Of a stretch of 43,730 bases of DNA, positions 1 through 7,870 are shown in pieces. The number at the start of each line of letters is the position of its first letter. Position 1 is the stretch's first letter. Position numbers and translations under genes: made by a program. The DNA lies in IMG/VR virus record IMGVR_UViG_3300013126_000068, positions 1 through 43,730 of that record. One strand, given 5' to 3'. Source of the stretch: a virus. Below the pieces are notes generated by a model, which did not search any database, was not told where the DNA came from, and saw only the letters and a program-made list of their open reading frames with translations.

Positions 1-428
1 CCACCGCCACCCGATGCACTTAATGTTGTGCCCGTTAATGATAAACCTGAACCAATTGTAATTTCTTCAACGTCGCCTGCGCCTGCACTAGCCCTACCAA
101 GCAAGCGAGATGCCGCGCTAACATTCTGAATCTTTGCATAGGTTACTGCATCATTATCAATTGTCCAAGTAGCACCAGAACCAGTTACAGTTATATCGCC
201 TTTGTCTCCGTCAGATACACCACCACCACCTCCGCCACCTAATACATAAGAAGCAGTTGTAGCAAATGATGCAGATAAAGATTGGATAGCATAACTTGCA
301 CTACCTTGTAAAGAACCGGTGATTGATGTTGCTTGTAGTGATCCAGATATTATAGATCCATTTGATGCCGTTACAGACGCAAGGTGTGCCTGACTTCCAC
401 TAACAATTATTTTTTTCCAATTAGACAA
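1..428 (-). CDS. Tail fibre protein, N-terminal part (runs off the left edge)
   Basis: About 142 codons are present and the 3' end lies outside the window. The product begins (M)[18 protein letters not shown], matching the start of the fibre gene at 4975-6258 (MATWKKLIVSGSVAELAAV), so both probably share the tail-attachment end of a fibre. It then has Ser/Gly/Thr-rich text, a glycine run, and a segment reading [20 protein letters not shown], a repeat type I know from many phage tail fibres. The start is TTG at 426-428, with GGAG seven bases upstream (436-439); no in-frame ATG fits. It lies 46 bases after the heptosyltransferase-like gene and is probably co-transcribed or driven by the AT motif at 460-468. 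The fibre assignment is strong; the receptor-binding end cannot be seen. Confidence 0.8.
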   Translation of the reverse strand, partial: MSNWKKIIVSGSQAHLASVTASNGSIISGSLQATSITGSLQGSASYAIQSLSASFATTASYVLGGGGGGGVSDGDKGDITVTGSGATWTIDNDAVTYAKIQNVSAASRLLGRASAGAGDVEEITIGSGLSLTGTTLSASGGG

Positions 429-459
429 CAGGAAACTCCATGATTTATATGAATACTGC

Positions 460-468
460 TATAAATAT
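460..468 (-). promoter_or_regulatory. Candidate promoter motif ATATTTATA
   Basis: The coding strand reads ATATTTATA 32-40 bases upstream of the TTG start at 428, in a 46-base gap between genes. The same or nearly the same motif lies at a similar distance before the genes starting at 6258, 7826, 25078 and 33879. Its reverse complement, TATAAATA, is the T4 late promoter consensus, so the orientation is opposite to T4 expectation. Function is inferred only from recurrence and position. Confidence 0.35.
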
Positions 469-474
469 ATGGTT

Positions 475-1623
475 TTATGATTTCAATAACTTTTCTATGT
501 GAGGTTTTACCATATCAAATGTTATTGATTTTGTGCATTCAAACTGTCTTTGAGTTCCCTTGTGTTCTGGACACCAGTTCCAATCTCCTCTATCGAAAAG
601 ATGTTTAGCAAAACAACCATGACATACATCTTCATTTATTATACGAATAATATCAGATTTCATTTCTTGCCATGATTCAGAAAACCCACTTATTAGTATA
701 GTTGGAACATTTAGAGCCCAAGAATACCAACTCAATCCACTTCCCAATCCAACAAAAAATTTTGCACCTTGCAATATAGAACCAACTTCTTCAAGTGTTT
801 TATCTTTTATTTTTATTACACCATCTGGTTGTTTGTTACCCATATACCCATCGGGTTCTTTTGACAATAAATAAACATCATATCCTTTTGATTTCACATA
901 ATCAACCAATTCTTGCCATCCAGTTGTATTATTCCAATACTTTGCCTGTGCGGTTGAATTGGTTGCAATACAAATATGTGGCACATCATTTTGATGTTCG
1001 GTTACATTTTTTATTTTTGGTTTAATTTCAACAAAATCCAATCCCAATATATCGGATGCAGTTTGTTGCAGTGGTATTTTTCTGAAATCTGTTTTGTTAA
1101 GATTCTTATTAAAAGTATCACCGTCATAATACCAACCAATCCTATATGATGCATATAAATCATTGACAATTGTTCCAGGATTAACAAATTCAATTTCAGG
1201 ATATACGTCTTCAAATAAATGATTCAAAAATGTTGAAACTACAACTTTACAATTCCATTTTTTTCTAAATTCCTCTGCATATGGAATCCATGCAACAGTA
1301 TCTCCAAGTGATTTTGAATCAATTATTATGTAAACTTTTTTGCCACTTGCATCGTATTTATGTTCATATATCAATTCTTCTCTTTCAAAAACTCTACAAA
1401 TATATTCTTCAAAGTATTTTTTTGAAGTTTTAGACCAGGTATTTGAATTTACAAATGAAGTATATTCTATTTTACCTTCAGAATTTACAAATTCAACTCT
1501 GTAATTTGCATTCATAATTGAATTTATTTCCAAGTAAGCACCATCAACAAAATTATTTATTATATTTGATGTTTTTCCTTTACGAATTATTTTTTCATTT
1601 TTTATTAAATTATCATATATCAT
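475..1623 (-). CDS. BAHT/TibC-like protein O-heptosyltransferase (GT9-type glycosyltransferase)
   Basis: A 382-residue protein. Its layout matches bacterial autotransporter heptosyltransferases, which move heptose from ADP-heptose onto serines of surface autotransporters: an N-terminal beta-rich domain (about 1-90), then a GT-B core with SLGDT at 105-109 (the family's catalytic Asp region), a donor-site-like GLGSGLSWYSWAL near 292-304, and a C-terminal four-cysteine cluster C334, C337, C351, C363 within CHGC, DWNWCPEHKG and QFECT. In TibC such cysteines hold an iron ion (the 'iron finger'). All four are present, so the enzyme looks intact. It starts with ATG ten bases after the upstream glycosyltransferase gene and precedes a fibre gene. 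The likely substrates are the phage's own Ser-rich fibres, which is inference; modifying host surface glycans is the alternative. Confidence 0.82.
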   Translation of the reverse strand: MIYDNLIKNEKIIRKGKTSNIINNFVDGAYLEINSIMNANYRVEFVNSEGKIEYTSFVNSNTWSKTSKKYFEEYICRVFEREELIYEHKYDASGKKVYIIIDSKSLGDTVAWIPYAEEFRKKWNCKVVVSTFLNHLFEDVYPEIEFVNPGTIVNDLYASYRIGWYYDGDTFNKNLNKTDFRKIPLQQTASDILGLDFVEIKPKIKNVTEHQNDVPHICIATNSTAQAKYWNNTTGWQELVDYVKSKGYDVYLLSKEPDGYMGNKQPDGVIKIKDKTLEEVGSILQGAKFFVGLGSGLSWYSWALNVPTILISGFSESWQEMKSDIIRIINEDVCHGCFAKHLFDRGDWNWCPEHKGTQRQFECTKSITFDMVKPHIEKLLKS

Positions 1624-1633
1624 AATTCACCGA

Positions 1634-3922
1634 TTAAAGAAAATTTTGAAATCTATATTGTTTATTTATCAATTCATCTTTTGATTTCTTATGTATAACG
1701 ATACAATTTGGGTAGTAAGATATTGAACGTATGAATAAATCATTTTTATTATTACTATAATCACTGTTTACGGAATGATTTAACTTATTAAAATAATCAA
1801 CTATGTTTAAGTGTCCAGTTTCATATCCATAAATCAATGTCTCTGGTCGCCAATAACTACATTCAATATCTTCTATTACATATACCCCACCCCAATCTAA
1901 AAGATTTTGAAAAAGATAATAAAATGATTTCAATTGATGACTTGCAACGTGACTACCATCATCAACTATTATTTGACATTTTGGTATTCGTTTTACTATG
2001 TTAGTTAAATCGTTTATATTATTTTGATCACCAATAAATGTTTCCCCTCTTTTTGATTTATTTTTTTTAGTTACACCCATTCTGTGTATTTTAGCGAGAG
2101 GCAAAAAATTTTCCCAAACAGATAAAGAATTTTCATCATCCAAACCTATTTCAAATAAATTTACGTCTTTTGCTTTATATTTGGATAATACGGTTTCATA
2201 AATTTTGTGATATTCATGGGAAATTCCTTTATCACAATTAAAGGTTTTGCATAATTCTTGAAAAGATAGTTTTTCATATTTTTCAGATTTAGATAAATCT
2301 AACATCCCTTCTCTATTTAATTTATTATTTTTTTTGAGAACATTTATTGATTGTGTAAAAATTCTGCAATAACTATTTTCATAATGTTTTTGTATTTTTC
2401 TCTCTAATATATTGAAACCACTACCATCAGAATAGTATTCGTCTATATTTTTATATTTTTCAAAAAATGATTGTAGTGTATTTATATTTCCCGAAAAAAA
2501 TCCAGTATTATATGATACATCAGAGTATGCACTATCAGTCTGTTCATAAAATACAACGTCATATTCTTCTATCAAATTATCGTGTTTTTTTATAGTTATA
2601 TCATCAATAACATAATCGTAATTTACAATATGAACATTGTGTTTTCCTAAATTTTTTGCATATCGTAATGCATTTTGAATTAAAGTGTATACTGCATACC
2701 CATGTTCATAATCAAATTGTTTATAGTGTTTTTTTCTATTATCATCAATCCACCAATAATTGTATTCTAATCCATATTTTTCAAAATCACTGTTAAATAA
2801 TAGTGGATTGTTTTTCGTATAAAGAACATGGTCACACATCGGTTGAATGTCCACATCTACCATATAATTTGTGGATAATAATTTTTCACCATCAATTGAA
2901 TTTATACAATCCATTAAAAGTTTTTTTCTATAAATCGTATCTGCATGTGCAAGTATTATGGTTAAAACATCCGATTTATTTTCCATTGATAACGATGTTT
3001 TTATTTTTTTAATATCATCATCTATATTACCGGATATGTAATTTACAATACCATCATATTCATCACCATATGATTCCAACTTTTTCATAAAAACAGGAAG
3101 TCCATATGACAATGCCTCTTTCACAACCAAAGGATTTAATTCAAAATTTGATGGAAAATAAAATATGTCAGCCGCTTTGTAAAACAAATCAACATCTTCT
3201 CGTTCACCGTGCCAAATACAATTATCTGGAAAATTTCGCATTATTGGATCCCAATAATCTCTAAAATTTTGCGCCTGATTTCCAACAAAATGAAACTTAA
3301 TTTTTTCATCTTTCATTTTTCTAGCAATATCAATCAATTCTTTTTGATTTTTTCCAGAAGTAAATAATCCAACATTTAGCACATGCAAATACGAAGAATC
3401 AAAATTCAATTCTTTCTTAGCATCATCTTTATTGTAAGAAACTGATGTTATTGGATATTCCCATATATCACACATTTCTTCACCAAAAACATCAACAAAT
3501 TTGGTTTTACTCCAAGATGATACCAATATGAATTTATCCGCAGTGTAAATAATATCGTTTGGATTTGTAGTTGAGGAATGTGTTGTTACAACTATATTAT
3601 ATCTTCTATTATCGGAATATATTTTTTCCAAATCTTCGTGTGTAATGAAAGTTTCAGGTATCTCTTGAAAATGAATTACATCTGGATCTATAGATGAAAT
3701 TATTGCATGAATGTCATTGGATGAATTGGATAAACTATAAAATTTTTCACCAAGTAGATTCGATATTCTATTTCTTTGAACTGTCAGTATTCCACCTGTA
3801 ATATCTTTGTGTTCTAAACAATACACATCGTAATCATTTTTCAAACTGTCAATTAGTTTGAAAGTATATTGTGGCAAACCACCCGTGGAAAGATGTGGCA
3901 CCACAAACAAAACTTTTTTCAC
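1634..3922 (-). CDS. Three-domain glycosyltransferase / GT-A-like / sugar O-methyltransferase
   Basis: A 762-residue protein. Residues 1-312 look like a GT4 (group 1) glycosyltransferase: an N-terminal Rossmann start with HLSTGGLPQYTF, VGLFTSGKNQKE near 185-196, and the EX7E pair E261/E269 in ELNPLVVKE. Residues about 315-540 form a second region starting VLTIILAHAD that looks like a GT-A fold sugar transferase; this assignment is weaker. Residues about 555-762 resemble MycE/CmcI-type SAM-dependent methyltransferases: EIG 591-593, GDQ 631-633, VDDGSH 653-658, GGVYVIED 678-685. It probably extends and methylates a glycan, either on tail fibres with the enzyme encoded next to it or on a host polymer. 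The start is GTG at 3920-3922 with AGGTGG just upstream. It is 25 bases downstream of the LamG gene. Confidence 0.75.
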   Translation of the reverse strand: MKKVLFVVPHLSTGGLPQYTFKLIDSLKNDYDVYCLEHKDITGGILTVQRNRISNLLGEKFYSLSNSSNDIHAIISSIDPDVIHFQEIPETFITHEDLEKIYSDNRRYNIVVTTHSSTTNPNDIIYTADKFILVSSWSKTKFVDVFGEEMCDIWEYPITSVSYNKDDAKKELNFDSSYLHVLNVGLFTSGKNQKELIDIARKMKDEKIKFHFVGNQAQNFRDYWDPIMRNFPDNCIWHGEREDVDLFYKAADIFYFPSNFELNPLVVKEALSYGLPVFMKKLESYGDEYDGIVNYISGNIDDDIKKIKTSLSMENKSDVLTIILAHADTIYRKKLLMDCINSIDGEKLLSTNYMVDVDIQPMCDHVLYTKNNPLLFNSDFEKYGLEYNYWWIDDNRKKHYKQFDYEHGYAVYTLIQNALRYAKNLGKHNVHIVNYDYVIDDITIKKHDNLIEEYDVVFYEQTDSAYSDVSYNTGFFSGNINTLQSFFEKYKNIDEYYSDGSGFNILERKIQKHYENSYCRIFTQSINVLKKNNKLNREGMLDLSKSEKYEKLSFQELCKTFNCDKGISHEYHKIYETVLSKYKAKDVNLFEIGLDDENSLSVWENFLPLAKIHRMGVTKKNKSKRGETFIGDQNNINDLTNIVKRIPKCQIIVDDGSHVASHQLKSFYYLFQNLLDWGGVYVIEDIECSYWRPETLIYGYETGHLNIVDYFNKLNHSVNSDYSNNKNDLFIRSISYYPNCIVIHKKSKDELINKQYRFQNFL

Positions 3923-3947
3923 GAAACCACCTTTTTGAAATTAAAAC

Positions 3948-4760
3948 CTATAATCCATATCTATTTTTTATTACATCAAAATTTTGTTGAACTTCGATTG
4001 AAGACAAAATCTTATTATACATTCGGAATATACTCATCTTTCCATCAAAACCAAAAATTCCACTATTGTTCGGGTTTATATCACCTATAATCAAATTAGC
4101 AGCAGTATTTATATTACCAAAATTTCCAACATATGTGGGACTGTCTTGAACTTCAATACCATTTCTATAAACTTTACTACCACTACTACCAACCGTGATA
4201 ACTATTTGTTGCCATGAGTCAGTTGTTGGCGATGTTACCCAACTTAATTGTGTTGGTGAGGTTGTTCCAATTCGGAATGTATATGAACTGTTTGTAAAAA
4301 ATCCAACATAACCATTTGAATTTATGGACCTTTTTGAGAATAACATATTAGGTGAACCAACTCCTTGTATAGTTTCAATTCTAATCCACATTTCTATTGA
4401 TATGGCACTCATATCATCCAATGTTGAATTATCCGATATTGAAAAACTATCAACTTGTCCAGTTAATGTTATGCTACCACCATTTAGATCAAAAGAACCA
4501 CTTTCATTTGTAGAAAATGTTGGTGTCTGAACAAGGGTTGCATCATTTGAATTATCGGTAAGGTCTAACCAATTACCACTACCAATATATGAATACGCAT
4601 CTAAATTAAGAACTAATGAACCAGTTGAATAACTTTGAGTGGTTTCTGAACCAGTTTGTTCTGTTGGTATAGATTGAGTTAGTATAAATGAACCAACACC
4701 ACCGGTGTTTTGTATAGTTAAACCACCATTACCGCCAGTATTGATTATTTTCAAACTCAT
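3948..4760 (-). CDS. LamG/concanavalin-like lectin protein, probable tail adhesin
   Basis: A 270-residue protein. The N-terminal 60 residues are Gly/Ser/Thr-rich (MSLKIINTGGNGGLTIQNTG), typical of a fibre attachment segment. Residues about 62-265 carry the pattern of a LamG/jelly-roll domain: FDLNGGSITL, then SIEMWIRI, then DSWQQIVITVGSSGSKVYRNG, then IGDINPNN, and DGKMSIFRMYNKILSSIEVQQNF at the end. Such domains bind sugars and are common at phage tail tips. Its ATG overlaps the stop of the 58-residue gene as ATGA (4757-4760), so translation is probably coupled. It is likely a small receptor-binding or fibre-tip protein. No catalytic residues are evident. Confidence 0.75.
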   Translation of the reverse strand: MSLKIINTGGNGGLTIQNTGGVGSFILTQSIPTEQTGSETTQSYSTGSLVLNLDAYSYIGSGNWLDLTDNSNDATLVQTPTFSTNESGSFDLNGGSITLTGQVDSFSISDNSTLDDMSAISIEMWIRIETIQGVGSPNMLFSKRSINSNGYVGFFTNSSYTFRIGTTSPTQLSWVTSPTTDSWQQIVITVGSSGSKVYRNGIEVQDSPTYVGNFGNINTAANLIIGDINPNNSGIFGFDGKMSIFRMYNKILSSIEVQQNFDVIKNRYGL

Positions 4761-4933
4761 TTTACATATAACTGTTGAAGTTTGTAAACAAGGTCATACA
4801 CAACTTGCACTTCTTTCCCTTGGAAAGTGCATTCCGAAATGAGTTTCAATAAAAACTCCAACTCCCCCTTTGAAAAAGGAGGAATTGGAGGTATCGGACT
4901 ATTTTCGTTATTTTCTTTTTTAATCAATGCCAT
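4757..4933 (-). CDS. Small conserved-type phage protein, function unknown
   Basis: A 58-residue protein starting MALIKKENNENS and ending KLQQLYVK. I chose ATG 4931-4933 because AAGAG lies about seven bases upstream; a longer reading from TTG at 4990 would overlap the fibre gene ending at 4975 and has no ribosome site. The C-terminal half (ELEFLLKLISE to VVYDLVYKLQQLY) is helical and resembles small proteins found next to fibre and capsid genes in marine-type phages, of no known function. The middle, SPIPPIPPFSKGE, is encoded over a short palindrome (4864-4882) that looks like a bacterial interspersed repeat. It overlaps the LamG gene by four bases, so the two may work together. Confidence 0.6.
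   Translation of the reverse strand: MALIKKENNENSPIPPIPPFSKGELEFLLKLISECTFQGKEVQVVYDLVYKLQQLYVK
4864..4882. repeat. Short palindrome CCCCCTTT-GAA-AAAGGAGG inside the 58-residue gene
   Basis: Arms 4864-4871 and 4875-4882 pair over eight positions with one mismatch and a three-base loop. Its minus-strand translation gives PPFSKGE and its plus-strand reading gives FEKGG, both familiar from small interspersed palindromes of bacterial chromosomes. It is more GC-rich than its surroundings. It may have come from a bacterial genome; that origin is inference. Confidence 0.5.
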
Positions 4934-4974
4934 AATAAAACTCTTTATTTTTTTCATAACAAATATACAAAATT

Positions 4975-6258
4975 TTATGAATATATCCAAATGTTTCCTG
5001 AATTACTATCAACAAAAATTGTTCCGTATCCAGTAGCACCACCATAAACAGGATTAGAAGCAGGATTTGCATTTCCTTCTTGTATCACACCCATATAAGC
5101 ATCCGGTGCAATAGCAGAGCCAGTTGGAGATAAATTATTTTGAAGTGCCCAACGGTCTGCACTGGCATCAACACCGAGAGCATATCCTGTTGTTGCACCT
5201 TGTTGAACAATTATACCACCATCGGTATTTCCATCAGAACCAGATGCAAATAATGCAAATTGGTCTTCAACTGTTAAGTTTGTTGTATCTACTGTTGTTG
5301 TTGAACCATTTACAACCAAATCACCACTAACAACAAGTTTATTATTTACAGTTGTTGTTGAAGCACCACCACCTATATTAACCGAAGTTGCACCAGTTGT
5401 TCCAACATTGATAGTTGTTGCAGTTGAAGTTGCAATGTTAAATGTAGTTGATGTTGTTGTAATATCACCACCGTTTACAGCCAAATCATCATTCAATGTT
5501 AATGAAGAAAATGTTGGACTGTCTGTTTGTTCTAATCCCAAATCAACAGTCGAACCTGCAACTCCATTTGTTGTGAGAACAACCGTACCTTGTGATGATG
5601 ATCCAAGTGATGAACCACTAACTGTTCCGGTTGGTAAAGCAGACTTTACACCATTTGTAAATGTTGCAGAGTTTACATCAAGAGTAATGTTTGGTGTACT
5701 ACCTTCACCACTTGTTGCAGATGATACTAAAGCACCGGAAGCAGATACAGATTGAACATAATCACCTGTTGTATCTGTTCCAAGAGCAACAGAATTGGCT
5801 TGTATAGTTGCAACACCTGTTGTTGGATTAACTAACACATCACCACTAATACCGGCATATGATGATGAATTGAAGAATGTTTGCATTGATGCAGAATTAA
5901 CATTTAGTGTTTCACCACCAACTGCGGATAAACCATCACCCGCAATATCAGTTAATAAATTTGATAATGTAATTTTCTTATTACCACTTGTTGCATCACC
6001 GGCATCATCATTTACAAAAAATTTGTCTGAACCTGCAAGTGTTGTTTTTGCAGTTGTTGGGAATGATGGTGTTGCTGTTACACCGACCAATCCACTACCA
6101 TCGCCTGTGAATGAACCCGTGAAAGAACCAGTCAATCGGGTATCAGCTTGTGTTGGTTGAATTTGTTGATTAGTACCGACTAACACACCAACCGAAGCGC
6201 TAACCGCTGCTAATTCGGCTACACTACCCGATACTATAAGTTTTTTCCACGTTGCCAT
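4975..6258 (-). CDS. Tail fibre protein with 'WKK.IVSGS' N-terminus
   Basis: A 427-residue protein almost wholly made of Ser, Thr, Gly, Val, Asn and Ala, typical of trimeric beta-structured phage fibres. It begins MATWKKLIVSGSVAELAAV, matching the fibre gene running off the left edge. Later parts hold fibre motifs: GSFTGDGSGLVGV near 47-59, DSPTFSSLTLNDDLAVNG, TINVGTTGATSVNIGG and VVSGDLVVNGSTTTVDT. The C-terminus ends in a compact tip, GTIFVDSNSGNIWIYS. The ATG start has GGAG about seven bases upstream and an AT promoter-like motif at 6289-6297. It is probably a distal fibre or fibre-like adhesin; no enzymatic domain is seen. The high Ser/Thr content makes it a candidate target for the nearby glycosyltransferase. 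Confidence 0.85.
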   Translation of the reverse strand: MATWKKLIVSGSVAELAAVSASVGVLVGTNQQIQPTQADTRLTGSFTGSFTGDGSGLVGVTATPSFPTTAKTTLAGSDKFFVNDDAGDATSGNKKITLSNLLTDIAGDGLSAVGGETLNVNSASMQTFFNSSSYAGISGDVLVNPTTGVATIQANSVALGTDTTGDYVQSVSASGALVSSATSGEGSTPNITLDVNSATFTNGVKSALPTGTVSGSSLGSSSQGTVVLTTNGVAGSTVDLGLEQTDSPTFSSLTLNDDLAVNGGDITTTSTTFNIATSTATTINVGTTGATSVNIGGGASTTTVNNKLVVSGDLVVNGSTTTVDTTNLTVEDQFALFASGSDGNTDGGIIVQQGATTGYALGVDASADRWALQNNLSPTGSAIAPDAYMGVIQEGNANPASNPVYGGATGYGTIFVDSNSGNIWIYS

Positions 6259-6281
6259 TTAATTCTCCAAAATTGAGTTGT

Positions 6282-7826
6282 TTATATGAATAAATATAGA
6301 TTACTTCCTGAAATCACTAAACTACCAGTTGAACTTATCATCGGTAATTGATTGGTAGATGGTAAGACAAAGTTACCTTCAACAGCAAGACTTCCTGTTA
6401 TATTAGCAGAACCAGTAAATACTAATGTATCTGCATCAAAAAATGAGCTACCAGTAACAGACAATGATCCAGTAAATTGATGTGTGTCATCGAGAGTATC
6501 ACCAAACTTTGATGATCCAGATGCATAAAGAGTTTGTATATTTACCACCGAAGATGAAACCACATAAGTTCTTGCAGTTATAGTTCCACCTACTAAAAGA
6601 TTTCCGTCAAAATTTGCATTGGTTGCATAAAGTGTATTAAATCTTGGTGAGTCACTTTCGGCTAAACCCAATACACCCCTCTGTCCAGATCCAGATACTA
6701 TGTTTGTTCCGAATAAATGTGATAGTGTTTGTATAGAAGATGAAACCAAACCACTCGGTTTGTTTAATATATTATTCCAATAAACACTACCACTTAATTC
6801 ACCTTCGGTTACAAATCCCAAATCTTGAATTTGTTGTGAAGATGAAATAACACCACCACCGAATATACCACTAAAAAGCGGAGCAGTAACAGTTCCTTCC
6901 GATGTTAGTGATCCACTTAAAAATAATGAACCGGTAAATTGGTGAATATCATCTATTGTATCACCAAATGCAGTTGATCCAGATGCCTTTATAGATTGTA
7001 TATCAACAACTGATGATGATATTATGTATGTTCTTGCTGTAAGTGTTCCGTTAATAAAAGCATTCCCACTTAATGTCAAACCACTAGCAGATACAGTTCC
7101 AAAAATAACATCATCTGATATTCCTATCCCAATAGAGCTTCTTTGATTTGATGAAGATATTATACCGGTGTTTTCTAAAATTTGAATGGAACTTGATACG
7201 ATTCCATATGGTTTATTAACAATGGTTTCCCAAACACTTGAAGTTATGAATCCAAAGTTTTGTATTTGTTGCGATGATGATATTGTTCCCTCGGCAACAA
7301 GATTCGTCAAACCACTACCGTCACCAACAAATCTACCGTATACTGATCCAGATACAAATACGGATCCGGTAAATTGGTGTGTATCAAATATATCGTCACC
7401 AAATATGTTTGAACCACTACTAAATGATTGGGTTACATTTATTACGGATGATGAAATAATCAATTGTCTAGCAGTTAAATCACCAGTAAGAGTTAGGTTA
7501 TTAAATGTTGGTGAATCGGTTGTAGCAAGACCAAGAACTCCTCTTTGGGTAGAACTCGATATTACATTTGTTCCAACAAGATGTGAAATGGTTTGAACGG
7601 ATGATGATACTACACCATTCGGTAATGATGCCGCGCCGATATTGGTTAATTGTGAACCATCACCCTTAAAATAAAAGGCATCAACAGTTCCAGATACGGC
7701 CAATAAAGTAACAAGAGATCCAGTTCCGTCAAGTAATGTTGAATCATCAACAGGATCTGTTTGAAGTAATCTATAATACGACTCGGAAACAAATAGATTG
7801 GTTAGGTCTCTTTGTGTACTTGGCAA
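6282..7826 (-). CDS. Tail fibre protein with three tandem ~140-150-residue repeats
   Basis: A 514-residue Ser/Gly/Thr-rich fibre. After an N-terminal segment (MPSTQRDLTNLFVSESYYRL) it holds three copies of one unit starting near residues 68, 205 and 356. Each has VSSS(V/I)Q, then (S/G)xxQR, then TAR..(I/V)(I/V)SSSV, then FGD.(I/L)(D/F)D.HQFTGS. The C-terminus is a short tip, SGSNLYLFI. The start is TTG at 7824-7826: an in-frame TAA lies directly before it and no ATG fits, while GAGAG sits seven or more bases upstream. The gene follows the collagen-like fibre by 44 bases, with an AT motif at 7850-7858 between. It is probably a fibre shaft whose length is set by repeat number. Confidence 0.82.
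   Translation of the reverse strand: MPSTQRDLTNLFVSESYYRLLQTDPVDDSTLLDGTGSLVTLLAVSGTVDAFYFKGDGSQLTNIGAASLPNGVVSSSVQTISHLVGTNVISSSTQRGVLGLATTDSPTFNNLTLTGDLTARQLIISSSVINVTQSFSSGSNIFGDDIFDTHQFTGSVFVSGSVYGRFVGDGSGLTNLVAEGTISSSQQIQNFGFITSSVWETIVNKPYGIVSSSIQILENTGIISSSNQRSSIGIGISDDVIFGTVSASGLTLSGNAFINGTLTARTYIISSSVVDIQSIKASGSTAFGDTIDDIHQFTGSLFLSGSLTSEGTVTAPLFSGIFGGGVISSSQQIQDLGFVTEGELSGSVYWNNILNKPSGLVSSSIQTLSHLFGTNIVSGSGQRGVLGLAESDSPRFNTLYATNANFDGNLLVGGTITARTYVVSSSVVNIQTLYASGSSKFGDTLDDTHQFTGSLSVTGSSFFDADTLVFTGSANITGSLAVEGNFVLPSTNQLPMISSTGSLVISGSNLYLFI
6289..6297 (-). promoter_or_regulatory. Candidate promoter motif ATATTTATT
   Basis: The coding strand reads ATATTTATT 31-39 bases upstream of the ATG at 6258, overlapping the last codons of the upstream fibre gene. 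It is one of a set of similar motifs at matching distances. Functional status is inferred from recurrence. Confidence 0.3.
6417..7625 (-). repeat. Three tandem coding repeats in a tail fibre gene
   Basis: Units begin near 7625, 7214 and 6761 and encode copies of 137-151 residues (the last is shorter). The signature FGD..(D).HQFTGS and SSSV recur once per unit. Units have diverged, so this is an old duplication and not an assembly artefact. Such repeats usually lengthen a fibre shaft. Confidence 0.75.
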
Positions 7827-7849
7827 TTATTCTCTCTCATTAGTTCCAA

Positions 7850-7858
7850 TATAAATAT
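7850..7858 (-). promoter_or_regulatory. Candidate promoter motif ATATTTATA
   Basis: The coding strand reads ATATTTATA 24-32 bases upstream of the TTG start at 7826, in the 44-base gap between two fibre genes. It is identical to the motifs at 460-468 and 25112-25120. Confidence 0.35.
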
Positions 7859-7870
7859 GGAAAAGATTTT

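Noticed and set aside
475-1623. Reading the gene as an LPS heptosyltransferase
   Set aside because: The four-cysteine C-terminal cluster and N-terminal beta domain fit the protein-modifying BAHT type better, though LPS action is not formally excluded.
4757-4990. Longer version of the 58-residue gene starting with TTG at 4990
   Set aside because: It would overlap the fibre gene ending at 4975 and has no ribosome site, whereas the ATG at 4933 does.
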